A DNA stretch of 64,000 nucleotides from Herbaspirillum rhizosphaerae (GTDB lineage: Bacteria > Pseudomonadota > Gammaproteobacteria > Burkholderiales > Burkholderiaceae_D). Location: assembly GCF_001189965.1 (NCBI RefSeq), contig NZ_LFLU01000006.1, positions 176,873 to 240,872 on the forward strand. The letters run 5' to 3'. The notes beneath the pieces were generated by a model that was not told the origin of the DNA, searched no databases, and saw nothing but the letters and a program-made list of their open reading frames with translations. The translations under genes were made by a program, and so were the position numbers. This document shows, piece by piece, positions 1 to 7,813 of the stretch. How positions within the stretch are numbered: position 1 is the stretch's first letter; every line of letters begins with the position of its first letter.

Positions 1-373
1 AAGCGTCCGCCTCATCTCGCGGAAGCCATCTCTTCGCCGACCGTTTCCGGCATCCAGTCGGCGTCTCCTGCCCGGCGACTGCTCCCGCACACATGACAAA
101 TTTGTCATCCACTTGTAATGCCTGCGTGCCGCCTTCCGACATACGCTCGTTTCCAGCATCCCTCAATGTCATCGCTGCATCGGGCAAGTCGGATGCCCGC
201 ATGCCATTCGCAATGAAAACAGCAAGCGGCAACTATTTTTGTAATGCCCTGGCGAAACCGACGACTAACCCGCAGTGATCCTCAATAAAGTCAGATAACT
301 GCAGCCGCCATGCTGCCGGTGTCGATGACGGAGAAACTCAGGTGTTCACATTCACTTTCGGATAGGAGACGAC
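1..373. other. intergenic/leader region upstream of msrB
   Basis: No convincing gene is visible in this stretch. A 61-codon frame from 93 has no ribosome-binding site and no recognisable sequence. The stretch contains the perfect palindrome at 93-108, described separately, and ends with the msrB ribosome-binding site (AGGAG at about 364-368). A minus-strand start near position 15 (ATG followed by AGG CGG ACG) could begin a gene that leaves the window, but too little is present to judge. Confidence 0.5.
93..108. promoter_or_regulatory. 16-bp perfect palindrome, candidate response-regulator box
   Basis: ATGACAAATTTGTCAT is a perfect 16-bp inverted repeat, followed four bases later by the related half-site CTTGTAATG. 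It resembles the ATGACAANNTTGTCAT type of box bound by CusR/CopR/HprR-type OmpR-family regulators (known family knowledge). In Escherichia coli, HprR controls the periplasmic methionine sulfoxide reductase genes msrPQ. An exported MsrB gene starts 265 bp downstream here, so a role in oxidative or copper stress control is plausible. The distance is long, and the site could instead serve a divergent gene off the left edge. Confidence 0.4.
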
Positions 374-982
374 ATGAAAATCCCTCGCAACGCCCACGAT
401 ACAAAATCCGATTCGTGCACGCCGCATGCACAACGCCGCATGCTGATGCAACTGGGCCTGGGCATACTCGCGCTCGGCAGCCTGCCGGGACGCGCCCTGG
501 CCGCACCTGTCGCTGCCGTCATGTCCAGTAATGAAGTCGCCATCGACCTGTTCTCCGCCGCAGGCAAATTGGACAAGACCGTGCGCCTGCCCAAGGTCGT
601 CAAAGCGGATGCCGACTGGCGCAAGCAGCTGTCGGAAACTTCTTATCTGGTGACCCGCAAGGCGGGGACGGAGCGGCCCTTCACCGGCAAGGGCTGGGAT
701 AACCACAACGACGGTTTGTATCGCTGCATCTGCTGCGATACGGCGCTGTTCGATTCCAAAACCAAGTTCGAGTCGGGCACCGGCTGGCCGAGTTTCTGGC
801 AACCGATTTCCGCAAGCAACGTGGTGGGAGAAACCGACCGCAGTTTTGGCGTTCAACGCACCGCGATCTCGTGCCGCTTGTGCGATGCGCATCTGGGCCA
901 CGTGTTTGACGACGGTCCCAAGCCGACCGGTCTGCGTTATTGCATGAACGCCGCGGCGATGCGCTTTGCCGCCCGCGCATGA
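374..982 (+). CDS. msrB: peptide-methionine (R)-S-oxide reductase MsrB, exported form
   Basis: Reduces methionine-R-sulfoxide in oxidised proteins. The 202-residue protein has the MsrB core: zinc-binding pairs C118/C121 and C167/C170, the SGTGWPSFW block near 134-142, GHVFDDGP near 175-182, and the resolving motif RYCMN with catalytic C190. It is about 60 residues longer than cytoplasmic MsrB. The extra N-terminus carries a twin arginine at 21-22, a hydrophobic stretch and an ALA-AP cleavage-like site near 41-44, which suggests Tat export to the periplasm. The start is supported by TAGGAG 6 bases upstream. The catalytic motif ends MNAAAMRF where most relatives have INSASLRF, a mild divergence. 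The neighbour at 1008 is convergent. Confidence 0.9.
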   Translation: MKIPRNAHDTKSDSCTPHAQRRMLMQLGLGILALGSLPGRALAAPVAAVMSSNEVAIDLFSAAGKLDKTVRLPKVVKADADWRKQLSETSYLVTRKAGTERPFTGKGWDNHNDGLYRCICCDTALFDSKTKFESGTGWPSFWQPISASNVVGETDRSFGVQRTAISCRLCDAHLGHVFDDGPKPTGLRYCMNAAAMRFAARA

Positions 983-1007
983 CGCCACGCCTCTCCGGCA
1001 TCCGGGG

Positions 1008-1463
1008 TTACTTCAACACCTTCGCCATCTCCGACGTCGGCGCCCAGCCCATGCCGGCATAAAGTTCGCGCCCCATCGGCGTCGAATGCAGGATGGCGAA
1101 TTGCAGGCCGCGCGCGGCGAATACTTCTTCGGCCAGGCGCAGCAGCATTTTGGCGAGTCCCATTTTGCGGTGCGACGGTTCGACGTAGACGTTGAGGACG
1201 TAGCCGCGCTTGTCTTGTTGCGGATGGGAAGGATGCGGCGGCCATTCGATGGACATCAAGCCGATGCCGGCCACCACCTGATCGTGTTCGACGGCAAAGA
1301 AACCGTAGTAGCTGCCGTCCAGCAGGCGCGGCGCCAGCCATGCGCGAAAGGCACGCGTCATCTCCGCCAGCGTCTTGTCGTCGCGCCCCGCCTCGCGAAA
1401 CATGGCTTCGCGGTGGCGGCAAATGAGCTCGACATCGTCAATGCCTGAAGGCCGTATCTGCAT
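1008..1463 (-). CDS. GNAT-family N-acetyltransferase
   Basis: A 151-residue single-domain acetyltransferase of the GNAT fold, which transfers an acetyl group from acetyl-CoA to an amine. The acetyl-CoA-binding motif A is visible as LNVYVEPSHRKMGLAKMLL at about residues 90-108, preceded by a beta strand rich in hydrophobic residues and followed by an ELYAGMGW motif near 133-140. The start is supported by GGAAG six bases upstream. Its substrate cannot be told from the sequence. It is convergent with msrB, with only 25 bp between the stops, and stands alone. Confidence 0.82.
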   Translation of the reverse strand: MQIRPSGIDDVELICRHREAMFREAGRDDKTLAEMTRAFRAWLAPRLLDGSYYGFFAVEHDQVVAGIGLMSIEWPPHPSHPQQDKRGYVLNVYVEPSHRKMGLAKMLLRLAEEVFAARGLQFAILHSTPMGRELYAGMGWAPTSEMAKVLK

Positions 1464-1551
1464 CTTGCACTTCCGTCATCATCCAGGATTCGTCGCACCC
1501 GCCCGGCAAACGGATAAACCGGTGAACGGATGCGATGATTTGACGAACGCT

Positions 1552-2247
1552 TCAGACCGCGCCGGCGCTGTCCTGCGCAGCCTTGGCGAGCTTGGCGCGG
1601 AAGTCCAGATCGGCGTCCGATTCTTTGTCGTCCTTGTTCTTTTCAACCGTGGCTTCGTGCGTCAGCAGATAGCCGGTGTAGGCCGCCAGCAAATCCTGGG
1701 TGAAATCGGCCTTGTCCTTGACCGGCTCCCAGCCGTTCTTGCCCATCTCGTCGACGGAGGCGTTGGCGCCGTTGAAGCTGATGCTGTAGGTATCGTTCTT
1801 CTCGTTGTCCATGAAGCCTTCGAGGAAGGCGGTCGCGCTGGCGCCGGGGTTCTTGCCGGCGAAGTCGTTGGCGACGGCGTTGAGCGCCGCCTTGCGGCTC
1901 ATGTCGGCCTGGGAAATCATTCCTGACAGCTGGTTCTGCAGCGCCGGATTGGCTTGCAGCATCGCCTGGAATTTGTCGTTGCGCTTGTCGCCGCTGAGTT
2001 CAAGGCCGTTGGGGCCCGACGTGATGCGAAGAGCCGGCGGGACGGAGATGCCGGCTTGCGACAAGGCGGTGTTCAGCGCAGCGACAGCGGCAGCCTGCGA
2101 GGATAGCGCGGAAACATCCACCGCATTGGCAGCCGTGGCGGTTTTCGCGCCGGCGAGGACTTCACGAAATGGCGTACCCGCGACGGTGTTCACAGGCGTC
2201 AAAGCCTGGAAGTCGAGCGTCGTTGTTCCGTTGGCGACCTTCAGCAT
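1552..2247 (-). CDS. hypothetical protein, alanine-rich, unrecognised
   Basis: A 231-residue protein I do not recognise. It has a strong ribosome-binding site (AAGGAG) seven bases upstream of its ATG, so it is very likely translated. The N-terminal half is Ala/Thr/Val-rich, with the low-complexity run TATAANAVDVSALSSQAAAV near 37-56. The C-terminal half is charged and helical, with an EKNKDDKESDAD segment near 208-219. It has no signal peptide, membrane segment or cysteine. The YLLTHEATVEKNKDDKE tail looks like a soluble helical region. The next gene on the same strand lies 123 bp upstream, so it is probably not part of an operon. Confidence 0.6.
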   Translation of the reverse strand: MLKVANGTTTLDFQALTPVNTVAGTPFREVLAGAKTATAANAVDVSALSSQAAAVAALNTALSQAGISVPPALRITSGPNGLELSGDKRNDKFQAMLQANPALQNQLSGMISQADMSRKAALNAVANDFAGKNPGASATAFLEGFMDNEKNDTYSISFNGANASVDEMGKNGWEPVKDKADFTQDLLAAYTGYLLTHEATVEKNKDDKESDADLDFRAKLAKAAQDSAGAV

Positions 2248-2370
2248 GTTGCTCTCCTTGTGTTTATCCCGAATATTCTATGAGTACTGCCTGAAATTCA
2301 AAATCAAATGAAGCAGGGTTATTTCAGGTCAATGCGTCCTCACATTATCTTTTTGTCAATTCCCGCAAGA

Positions 2371-2991
2371 TCACACTCCAAGGTTGCGCACCAGCGAATA
2401 CGCAATACTCCACATGATGGCGGCGATCAGGCCATCCAGAATACGCCATGCCGCCGGCCGCGCAAACAAGGGTTGCAGCAGCCGCGCGCCGTAACCCAGC
2501 GCAAAGAAAAACAGCAGCGAACTGGCGGCGGCGCCAAGCGCAAACGCTATCTTCTGCCCGTCGTATTGCGTGGAGATCGAGCCGATCAGGAATACCGTGT
2601 CGAGATAGACGTGAGGGTTGAGCCAGGTCAGCGCCAGACAGATCAGCAAGGTTTTCTTCAGCGGCTGCGGGGCGGCATCCGCCGCAGCCAGGGCCGCCGA
2701 AGAGCGCAACGCCGACCACAGGCTTCTGGCGCCATAGGCGAACAAGAAGGCCGCGCCGATGTAGCGCATGGCTTGCTCCAGCCACGGCAGCCTGGCAATG
2801 ACGACGTCAAAGCCCGCAATGCCGGCGAGGATCAGCAGCGTATCGGAGAGAAAACAAGTCAGGCAGATCAGGAACACGTGCTCGCGCCGCAGTCCCTGGC
2901 GCAGTACGAAGGCATTCTGTGAACCGATGGCGAGGATGAGCGAAAGGCTGAGGCTGAATCCGGCGGTGGAGGCTTTGAATGCGTCGATCAT
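2371..2991 (-). CDS. argO: LysE/ArgO-family amino acid exporter
   Basis: A 206-residue inner-membrane protein of the LysE superfamily, closest in appearance to ArgO (YggA), which exports arginine and related basic amino acids. The diagnostic N-terminal signature is present (FSLSLSLILAIGSQNAFVLRQ, split here as FSLSLSLILAIG then SQNAFVLRQG near residues 12-33). So is the central ALTWLNPHVYLDTVFLIGS motif near 120-138. About six hydrophobic helices are visible. It is divergent from the GntR regulator at 3192. ArgO genes are usually controlled by an LysR-type ArgP, and no such gene is adjacent. The start has no strong ribosome-binding site, so a start a few codons away is possible. Confidence 0.87.
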   Translation of the reverse strand: MIDAFKASTAGFSLSLSLILAIGSQNAFVLRQGLRREHVFLICLTCFLSDTLLILAGIAGFDVVIARLPWLEQAMRYIGAAFLFAYGARSLWSALRSSAALAAADAAPQPLKKTLLICLALTWLNPHVYLDTVFLIGSISTQYDGQKIAFALGAAASSLLFFFALGYGARLLQPLFARPAAWRILDGLIAAIMWSIAYSLVRNLGV

Positions 2992-3191
2992 GTAGGAAAT
3001 GGCGGCTGCGAAAACCCGCTACCTTACACCGGATCGCACTCATCGGCACAAGCGTCGGCACAATCCTCTGCACGATCTCCGGCATGGAGGTGCGCGCACG
3101 ATCAAAGCCGAATATGTGCAGCAGATCCCGGGGCCATGCGCTACCATTGCCGGTAATCGAACTCTGCACCCGGCCGCGTCGCCGCCATCGC

Positions 3192-3962
3192 ATGACAACG
3201 AAACCATTGGCACCACCCGCTGACGACGCCGCACCCCGCCCTGCATTGCGGCTGGCCGAAACCGTCTACGAAAAACTGCGCGACGACATCTTCGCCTTCC
3301 GCCTGCTGCCCGGCGACCGCTTTGCCGAGAACGACGTCGCCGAGCGGCTGCAAGTCTCGCGCACGCCGGTGCGTGAAGCGCTGATGCGGCTGCAAAGCGA
3401 AGGCCTGGTGCGCGGCTATTTCCGCAACGGCTGGGAAGTGGTGCCGATCGACTTCTCGCGTTTCGCCGCCCTCTACGACCTGCGCGAAATGATCGAGCTG
3501 CACGCAGTGCGCCGCCTGTGCGATCCGGGCAGACCGGCATCCGCCCGCGAAACGCTGCTGGCCGAAGCCGGCGCCATCTGGCGCGTGACGGCCAGAAAGC
3601 GCGCCAAAGACGGACTCGCCGTCGCCGCGCTGGACGAGCAATTCCATCTGTCGCTGGTGGCCGCCGCCGGCAACGCCGAGACCGACGCCGTCTACCGGCA
3701 AGTCACCGAACACATCCGCATCATGCGACGCCTGGACTTTGCCTACGGCGACTGCATCGCCGACACCTACAACGAACACGTCGCCATCCTCGACGCCATC
3801 GCTGCCGGCGACGCTGCGCAGGCGAGCGCACTGGTCGAACGCCACATCAAGGACAGCCACGCCGTGGTCGAACAGATCACCATCGACCGGCTGGAACACG
3901 TCCGCACCGAGATGGCCCAGCACCCCTCGCCGGCACCCGCACGGCGCAAACGCTTCGGCTGA
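3192..3962 (+). CDS. GntR/FadR-family transcriptional regulator (FCD domain)
   Basis: A 256-residue regulator with an N-terminal winged helix-turn-helix at about residues 18-85 (the recognition region reads VAERLQVSRTPVREALMRL) and a C-terminal FCD ligand-binding domain at about 95-235. The FCD domain has the DEQFH and later HIRIM/NEH/ERH histidines expected for metal and carboxylate binding. The frame stays open further upstream, but the wHTH alignment and the MTTKPL start at 3192 give the usual family length. The MFS transporter gene begins 270 bp downstream, with an operator-like palindrome between them (4165-4180), so it is probably the target. The ligand is likely an organic acid. Confidence 0.87.
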   Translation: MTTKPLAPPADDAAPRPALRLAETVYEKLRDDIFAFRLLPGDRFAENDVAERLQVSRTPVREALMRLQSEGLVRGYFRNGWEVVPIDFSRFAALYDLREMIELHAVRRLCDPGRPASARETLLAEAGAIWRVTARKRAKDGLAVAALDEQFHLSLVAAAGNAETDAVYRQVTEHIRIMRRLDFAYGDCIADTYNEHVAILDAIAAGDAAQASALVERHIKDSHAVVEQITIDRLEHVRTEMAQHPSPAPARRKRFG

Positions 3963-4164
3963 AGCACGCATTTAGTGCAGCTTACCGGGCGCTGACAACC
4001 GCGCCCAGTCTGCGTTTCCTCCCGATCCTCTGCCGTTTCTCTTCTGTCCCTGCACGTTTTAACGGGCGAGCGTGACGCTCCTCCCTCGCGCTCGCGCAAT
4101 GCATGCCCGATGCGCGCTTAGTGGCCCACTCAATGGCACGAATCCTGCATTCCTCCATCCCGAA

Positions 4165-4180
4165 TTTATGCATACATAAA
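4165..4180. promoter_or_regulatory. candidate GntR (FCD) operator before the MFS gene
   Basis: TTTATGCATACATAAA is an interrupted palindrome (TTTATG, four bases, CATAAA). Its core ATGCATACAT differs at one position from the ATGTATACAT-like sequence recognised by many FadR/VanR-type GntR regulators. It lies 52 bp upstream of the MFS start and downstream of a GntR gene, so repression of the transporter by that regulator is a simple reading. Confidence 0.5.
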
Positions 4181-4232
4181 TTAACAACCCACCGGCAACG
4201 CGCTCCATTCCTCTTCCTTCAGGAGAAAACGC

Positions 4233-5507
4233 ATGACCACTCTGACCGAAACATCCGCCCCTGCCAGCGCGCAGGGCCTGCTCCAGAATCGCTGGTTCCA
4301 GCTGCTGATCAGCCTGATCTGCATGATGGCGATCTCCAGCCCGCAATACGTGTGGACGCTGTTCACCAAACCACTCTCGGCCAAACTCGGCGTGCCGCTG
4401 TCCGAGCTGCAGATCACCTTCTCCATGCTGATCGTGCTGCAGACCTTCTTCTCGCCGTTCCAGGGCGGATTGATCGAACGCTTCGGCGCGCGCCGCCTGA
4501 TTTCCATCGGCACCGTCATGTCGGGCCTGAGCTGGGTGCTGGCGTCGCAAGCTTCCAGCATCGGCATGCTGTACCTGAGCTACGGCCTGGTCGGCGGACT
4601 CGGCACCGGCATCGTGTATGTCGGCGTGGTCGGCCAGATGGTGCGCTGGTTTCCTGATCGCCGCGGCTTTGCGGTCGGCATGGTCGCCGCCGGTTACGGC
4701 ATGGGCGCGATCCTGACCACCTTCCCGATCTCCTCCGCGCTCGCCGGCCAGGGACTGGAAAGCACGCTGTGGCAATTCGGCCTGATCTTCGCCGTGATCG
4801 GCGTGGTCGCCTCGCAGGCGCTGCGCTCGCCGGATCCGATGACAGCGCTGCCGGCAACGCGCGTCGCGCAATCCACCGGCAACGACCTGACGCCGCGCCA
4901 GATGCTGCGCACGCCGCTGTTCTGGCTGATGTTCTGCATGATGACCATGATGTCCACCTCGGGCCTGATGGTGACCTCGCAAATGGCCAGCTTCGCCCGC
5001 GACTTCGGCGTCGCCAACGTCATGGTGTTCGGCCTCGCCGCCCTGCCGCTGGCGCTGACCATCGACCGCCTGACCAATGGTTTGACGCGCCCTTTCTTCG
5101 GCTGGGTATCGGATCACTTCGGCCGCGAAAACACCATGTTCTTCGCCTTCGCCCTCGAAGGCATCGCCATGGCGCTGTGGCTCATGACGCGTGAAAACGC
5201 GGTGCTGTTCGTGCTGTTGTCGGGCGTAGTGTTCTTCGGCTGGGGCGAGATCTTCTCATTGTTCCCATCCACGCTGACCGACACCTTCGGCACGCGCAAT
5301 GCGACAGCCAACTACGGCTGGCTGTATATCTCGCAAGGGATAGGATCGATTCTCGGTGGACCGCTGGCGGCGCTGATGCACGAGAAAACCGGCAGCTGGC
5401 ATCCGGTGTTTGGGACGGCGATTACGCTGGATATTCTGGCTGCGGTGTTAGCGTTGTTGGTGTTGAAGCCTTGGAGGAAGAGATATTTGGCGGGAATGGT
5501 CAAATAG
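4233..5507 (+). CDS. MFS transporter, oxalate/formate antiporter (OxlT)-like
   Basis: A 424-residue, 12-helix major facilitator. The paired signature loops are visible (GGLIERFGARRLISIG near 75-90 and FGWVSDHFGRENTMFF near 288-303). The PQYVWTLFTKPLSAKLG segment near 36-52 is typical of the oxalate:formate antiporter subfamily, which exchanges monocarboxylates or dicarboxylates across the inner membrane. A strong AGGAG lies seven bases upstream of the start. The upstream GntR regulator and operator-like site suggest substrate-induced expression. The exact substrate is unknown, since OxlT-like proteins also carry other organic acids. No oxalate-degrading enzymes are in the window. Confidence 0.82.
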   Translation: MTTLTETSAPASAQGLLQNRWFQLLISLICMMAISSPQYVWTLFTKPLSAKLGVPLSELQITFSMLIVLQTFFSPFQGGLIERFGARRLISIGTVMSGLSWVLASQASSIGMLYLSYGLVGGLGTGIVYVGVVGQMVRWFPDRRGFAVGMVAAGYGMGAILTTFPISSALAGQGLESTLWQFGLIFAVIGVVASQALRSPDPMTALPATRVAQSTGNDLTPRQMLRTPLFWLMFCMMTMMSTSGLMVTSQMASFARDFGVANVMVFGLAALPLALTIDRLTNGLTRPFFGWVSDHFGRENTMFFAFALEGIAMALWLMTRENAVLFVLLSGVVFFGWGEIFSLFPSTLTDTFGTRNATANYGWLYISQGIGSILGGPLAALMHEKTGSWHPVFGTAITLDILAAVLALLVLKPWRKRYLAGMVK

Positions 5508-5550
5508 AAATTTCCCTCAAGATTTAGTACTTTTGACTGGTAATACAAAC

Positions 5551-5579
5551 ATGGCTCATTCGAATGCTGAATGAGCCAT
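5551..5579. terminator. perfect hairpin downstream of the MFS gene
   Basis: ATGGCTCATTC and its exact complement GAATGAGCCAT form an 11-bp stem around a 7-base loop. There is no clear T-run on either side, so it may be a factor-assisted terminator or a small repeat rather than a classical intrinsic terminator. It sits where the composition changes from GC-rich to AT-rich. Confidence 0.4.
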
Positions 5580-5680
5580 GAATCCAGCGCTCCTCCCCCA
5601 TAATCATTAGCCATGTTATTCGTACTACTTATAGAGACGCCTCCTTTTAAAATCGCCAGTCTCTAAACGTCCTTGACAAA

Positions 5681-6823
5681 TTAATGCGAACCAATAGAAG
5701 TAGCACTTTTACGGCGCCGCGAATATCTGTCGATAGGAGCAGCTTCAGGAGAAAAAATTTGATGAAAACCACTATGTAGATTTTGAACCATCTTAGCTAT
5801 GGCACCCAACAGCTCATGGACGTCATCAGTGTTTTCTCTAAGCTGCGCATTTAATCTGCTGTCTTTGTCTCCGCTTTTATCAAGATAGACTTGGTCGACA
5901 ATTCCACCATTGTGTTCATAGACATGGCGGCGAAAAAAACTTCTTGTAACCAGCGTTCTCTCAGCCTGCTTAATGCCATTGAAAATGTCTATGCCGAAAA
6001 AAAGCTCAAACATAGTCGCTACATCTTCAGCATTATGAAATCGTTTGGTTAATTTATCTTTCCTGAACGGCAGCATCGGTATAAGTAAAACCATCTGTTT
6101 CGCATATTGAGAAACAACTGAGTCAAAAGCGGCAATGGCGTCACGAACAGAGTCCTCGGCACTTCCTCCGTCTTTTAATTTACTTCGAATCGCAGGAATA
6201 ATTTGATCCGTAAGCTCCCAAACATCTCGACGTGTTCCGCAAACGCTGCAATACCCAAATCTCCCGATTATGTCGTGCTTTTCACCACATGCCACGCAGC
6301 TAAATCTGTATTGCTGACTCTGCTCTGAAATATAAAAACTAGGTTTTGGCCCTTCCTGAGAAGCGGCATCAGCGACCATATCCATGTCTATCACATGCTC
6401 ACTAATAGAGGGATCTGCTAAGGCATTCGTCAATTGAAATATGTAGTATTCAACATAGAGCTGTTGAGCATCTGACAGGAACTCATAGCTAGGCCCATGC
6501 AATCCACATCCTGGGCAAATGGTCGGAAACGGGCCACTCCGCCAGTAGTATTTACATTTAGGACAGTTATGACCAAAGAACTGCTCACTATCTGAAGCGA
6601 TAAGAACTGGAAATGCGCCCGGAACTGGAGAAGACTCTGATTCCATCCCGACGCTCCAGAATCCAACTGGAATGCCAGGAGCGATAGCATAAAGTCCAAA
6701 TACAGCGAAAGGGACGGGTCTATTTTGAGATATCCCGACTTGGAACGTCCGACCATGATCTGTATTCGCGAGAGTGAAAGTAACCTTACCGCCGGAATGA
6801 GCAATTTCTTGAAAATCTGCCAT
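5681..6823 (-). CDS. double zinc-ribbon protein with HEPN-like Rx4H motif
   Basis: A 380-residue protein with no name I can assign. Two zinc ribbons are visible: C87/C90 with C103/C106, and C176/C179 with C192/C195. The C-terminal third is helical and contains RRHVYEHNGGIVDQVYL at 298-314. The R299-x4-H304 pattern followed by NGGIVD is like the catalytic Rx4-6H motif of HEPN ribonucleases and related HEPN proteins. No membrane segment or signal is seen. AGGA lies seven bases before the start. The gene and its flanks are clearly more AT-rich than everything around them and it stands alone, so recent acquisition is likely. A role in RNA cleavage, phage defence or stress is an inference from the motif. 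Confidence 0.72.
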   Translation of the reverse strand: MADFQEIAHSGGKVTFTLANTDHGRTFQVGISQNRPVPFAVFGLYAIAPGIPVGFWSVGMESESSPVPGAFPVLIASDSEQFFGHNCPKCKYYWRSGPFPTICPGCGLHGPSYEFLSDAQQLYVEYYIFQLTNALADPSISEHVIDMDMVADAASQEGPKPSFYISEQSQQYRFSCVACGEKHDIIGRFGYCSVCGTRRDVWELTDQIIPAIRSKLKDGGSAEDSVRDAIAAFDSVVSQYAKQMVLLIPMLPFRKDKLTKRFHNAEDVATMFELFFGIDIFNGIKQAERTLVTRSFFRRHVYEHNGGIVDQVYLDKSGDKDSRLNAQLRENTDDVHELLGAIAKMVQNLHSGFHQIFSPEAAPIDRYSRRRKSATSIGSH

Positions 6824-6866
6824 TTTTTGTCCTGTCTCTTACGTCAATCAGTAGCTTCTGAAAGCT

Positions 6867-6895
6867 ATATGAGGCCCCCGAAATATCACAGTCAA
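6867..6895 (-). promoter_or_regulatory. possible promoter of the zinc-ribbon/HEPN gene
   Basis: On the minus strand TTGACT is followed after 17 bases by TCATAT. The -35 matches the sigma-70 consensus at five of six positions, but the -10 is weak. It lies 44 bp upstream of the start codon at 6823. Confidence 0.3.
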
Positions 6896-6968
6896 ACGAA
6901 GGAAATTTTAATTGGCTTAATTCTGTACTACCTACCAGCCGCACTATTCGCTGCTCTCAAAAAGAAAA

Positions 6969-6986
6969 GGTGCGCCGCAGCGCACC
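6969..6986 (-). terminator. intrinsic terminator of the liv operon
   Basis: GGTGCGC, a four-base loop and GCGCACC, followed on the minus strand by CTTTTCTTTTT. It is about 100 bp downstream of livF and would stop the liv transcript before it enters the zinc-ribbon gene. Confidence 0.75.
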
Positions 6987-7027
6987 CTAGTCAGGTCTCA
7001 GAGGTATGACTCCCCCTTAATATACCC

Positions 7028-7049
7028 GGCGCGCAGCGTGCTGCGCGCC
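7028..7049. terminator. GC-rich hairpin after livF
   Basis: GGCGCGCAG, loop CGTG, CTGCGCGCC: a perfect 9-bp stem 35 bp downstream of the livF stop, without a T-run. It probably acts with the T-tailed hairpin at 6969 or protects the 3' end of the mRNA. Confidence 0.5.
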
Positions 7050-7083
7050 CGAGTATCCGGTTGTCGGCTTGGCATTTTATTAA

Positions 7084-7812
7084 TTAATGATGTGCGCCAC
7101 CGCCGAGATAGGCTGCCTGGACCGCCGGGTCGTTCTGCAGTTTGTCGGCCGGGCCGTGTACGGAGATTTTTCCATTTTCCAGTACATAGCCGTAGTCGGC
7201 GACGTTCAGTGCTGCAGCGGCGAATTGTTCCACCAGCAGCATCGTAATCCCCTGCTCTTTCAAACGCAAGATGATGCGGAACACCTCGTCGACCAGGATG
7301 GGCGCGAGGCCCATTGACGGTTCGTCAAGCAGGATGACTTCGGGGTTCAACATCACGGCGCGGGCCATGGCGAGCATTTGCTGTTCGCCGCCGGACAAGG
7401 TGCCGGCCAGTTGCGTCTGGCGTTCCTTGAGGCGCGGGAAAAGCTCCAGCGCGCGTTCCAGATCGTGGGCGATGTCGCCCTTGGGACGTGCCCGTGTGAA
7501 GCGCGGGAAAGCGCCCAGCAGCAGGTTGTCGGTGACGCTCATGGTGGCGAAGACGCGGCGGCCTTCGGGCGAATGGGCGAGACCGGCGCGCGCGATCTTG
7601 TGCGAGTCCTGGCCGGTGACGTCCTTGCCGCCGAGGGTGACGGTGCCGCCCTTCGGTTTGATCATGCCGGAGATGGCGCGCATGGTGGTGGTTTTGCCGG
7701 CGCCATTGGAGCCGATCAGGGTGACCACTTTGCCTTTCGGTACTTCCATGGAAATACCGTGCAGCACTTCAACCTTGCCGTAAGCGGCTTGCAAATTCGA
7801 AATCGTCAACAT
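7084..7812 (-). CDS. livF: branched-chain amino acid ABC transporter ATP-binding protein LivF
   Basis: A 242-residue ABC ATPase that powers high-affinity uptake of leucine, isoleucine and valine at the inner membrane. Walker A is GSNGAGKTT (34-42), the ABC signature is LSGGEQQMLAMARA near 139-152, and Walker B is VILLDEPSMGLAP just after. The C-terminal VLENGKISVHGPADKL segment is typical of LivF. It is the last gene of the livK-livH-livMG-livF operon, one base after the livMG stop, and is followed by a T-tailed terminator at 6969-6986. Length is normal for the family. Confidence 0.94.
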   Translation of the reverse strand: MLTISNLQAAYGKVEVLHGISMEVPKGKVVTLIGSNGAGKTTTMRAISGMIKPKGGTVTLGGKDVTGQDSHKIARAGLAHSPEGRRVFATMSVTDNLLLGAFPRFTRARPKGDIAHDLERALELFPRLKERQTQLAGTLSGGEQQMLAMARAVMLNPEVILLDEPSMGLAPILVDEVFRIILRLKEQGITMLLVEQFAAAALNVADYGYVLENGKISVHGPADKLQNDPAVQAAYLGGGAHH

Positions 7813-7813
7813 C

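Noticed and set aside
93..278. 61-codon plus-strand frame starting inside the palindrome
   Set aside because: No ribosome-binding site, no family resemblance and it spans a likely regulatory palindrome; treated as chance.
5510..7083. Attachment-site direct repeats flanking the AT-rich gene
   Set aside because: I compared both flanks by eye and found no convincing direct repeat, tRNA end or integrase.
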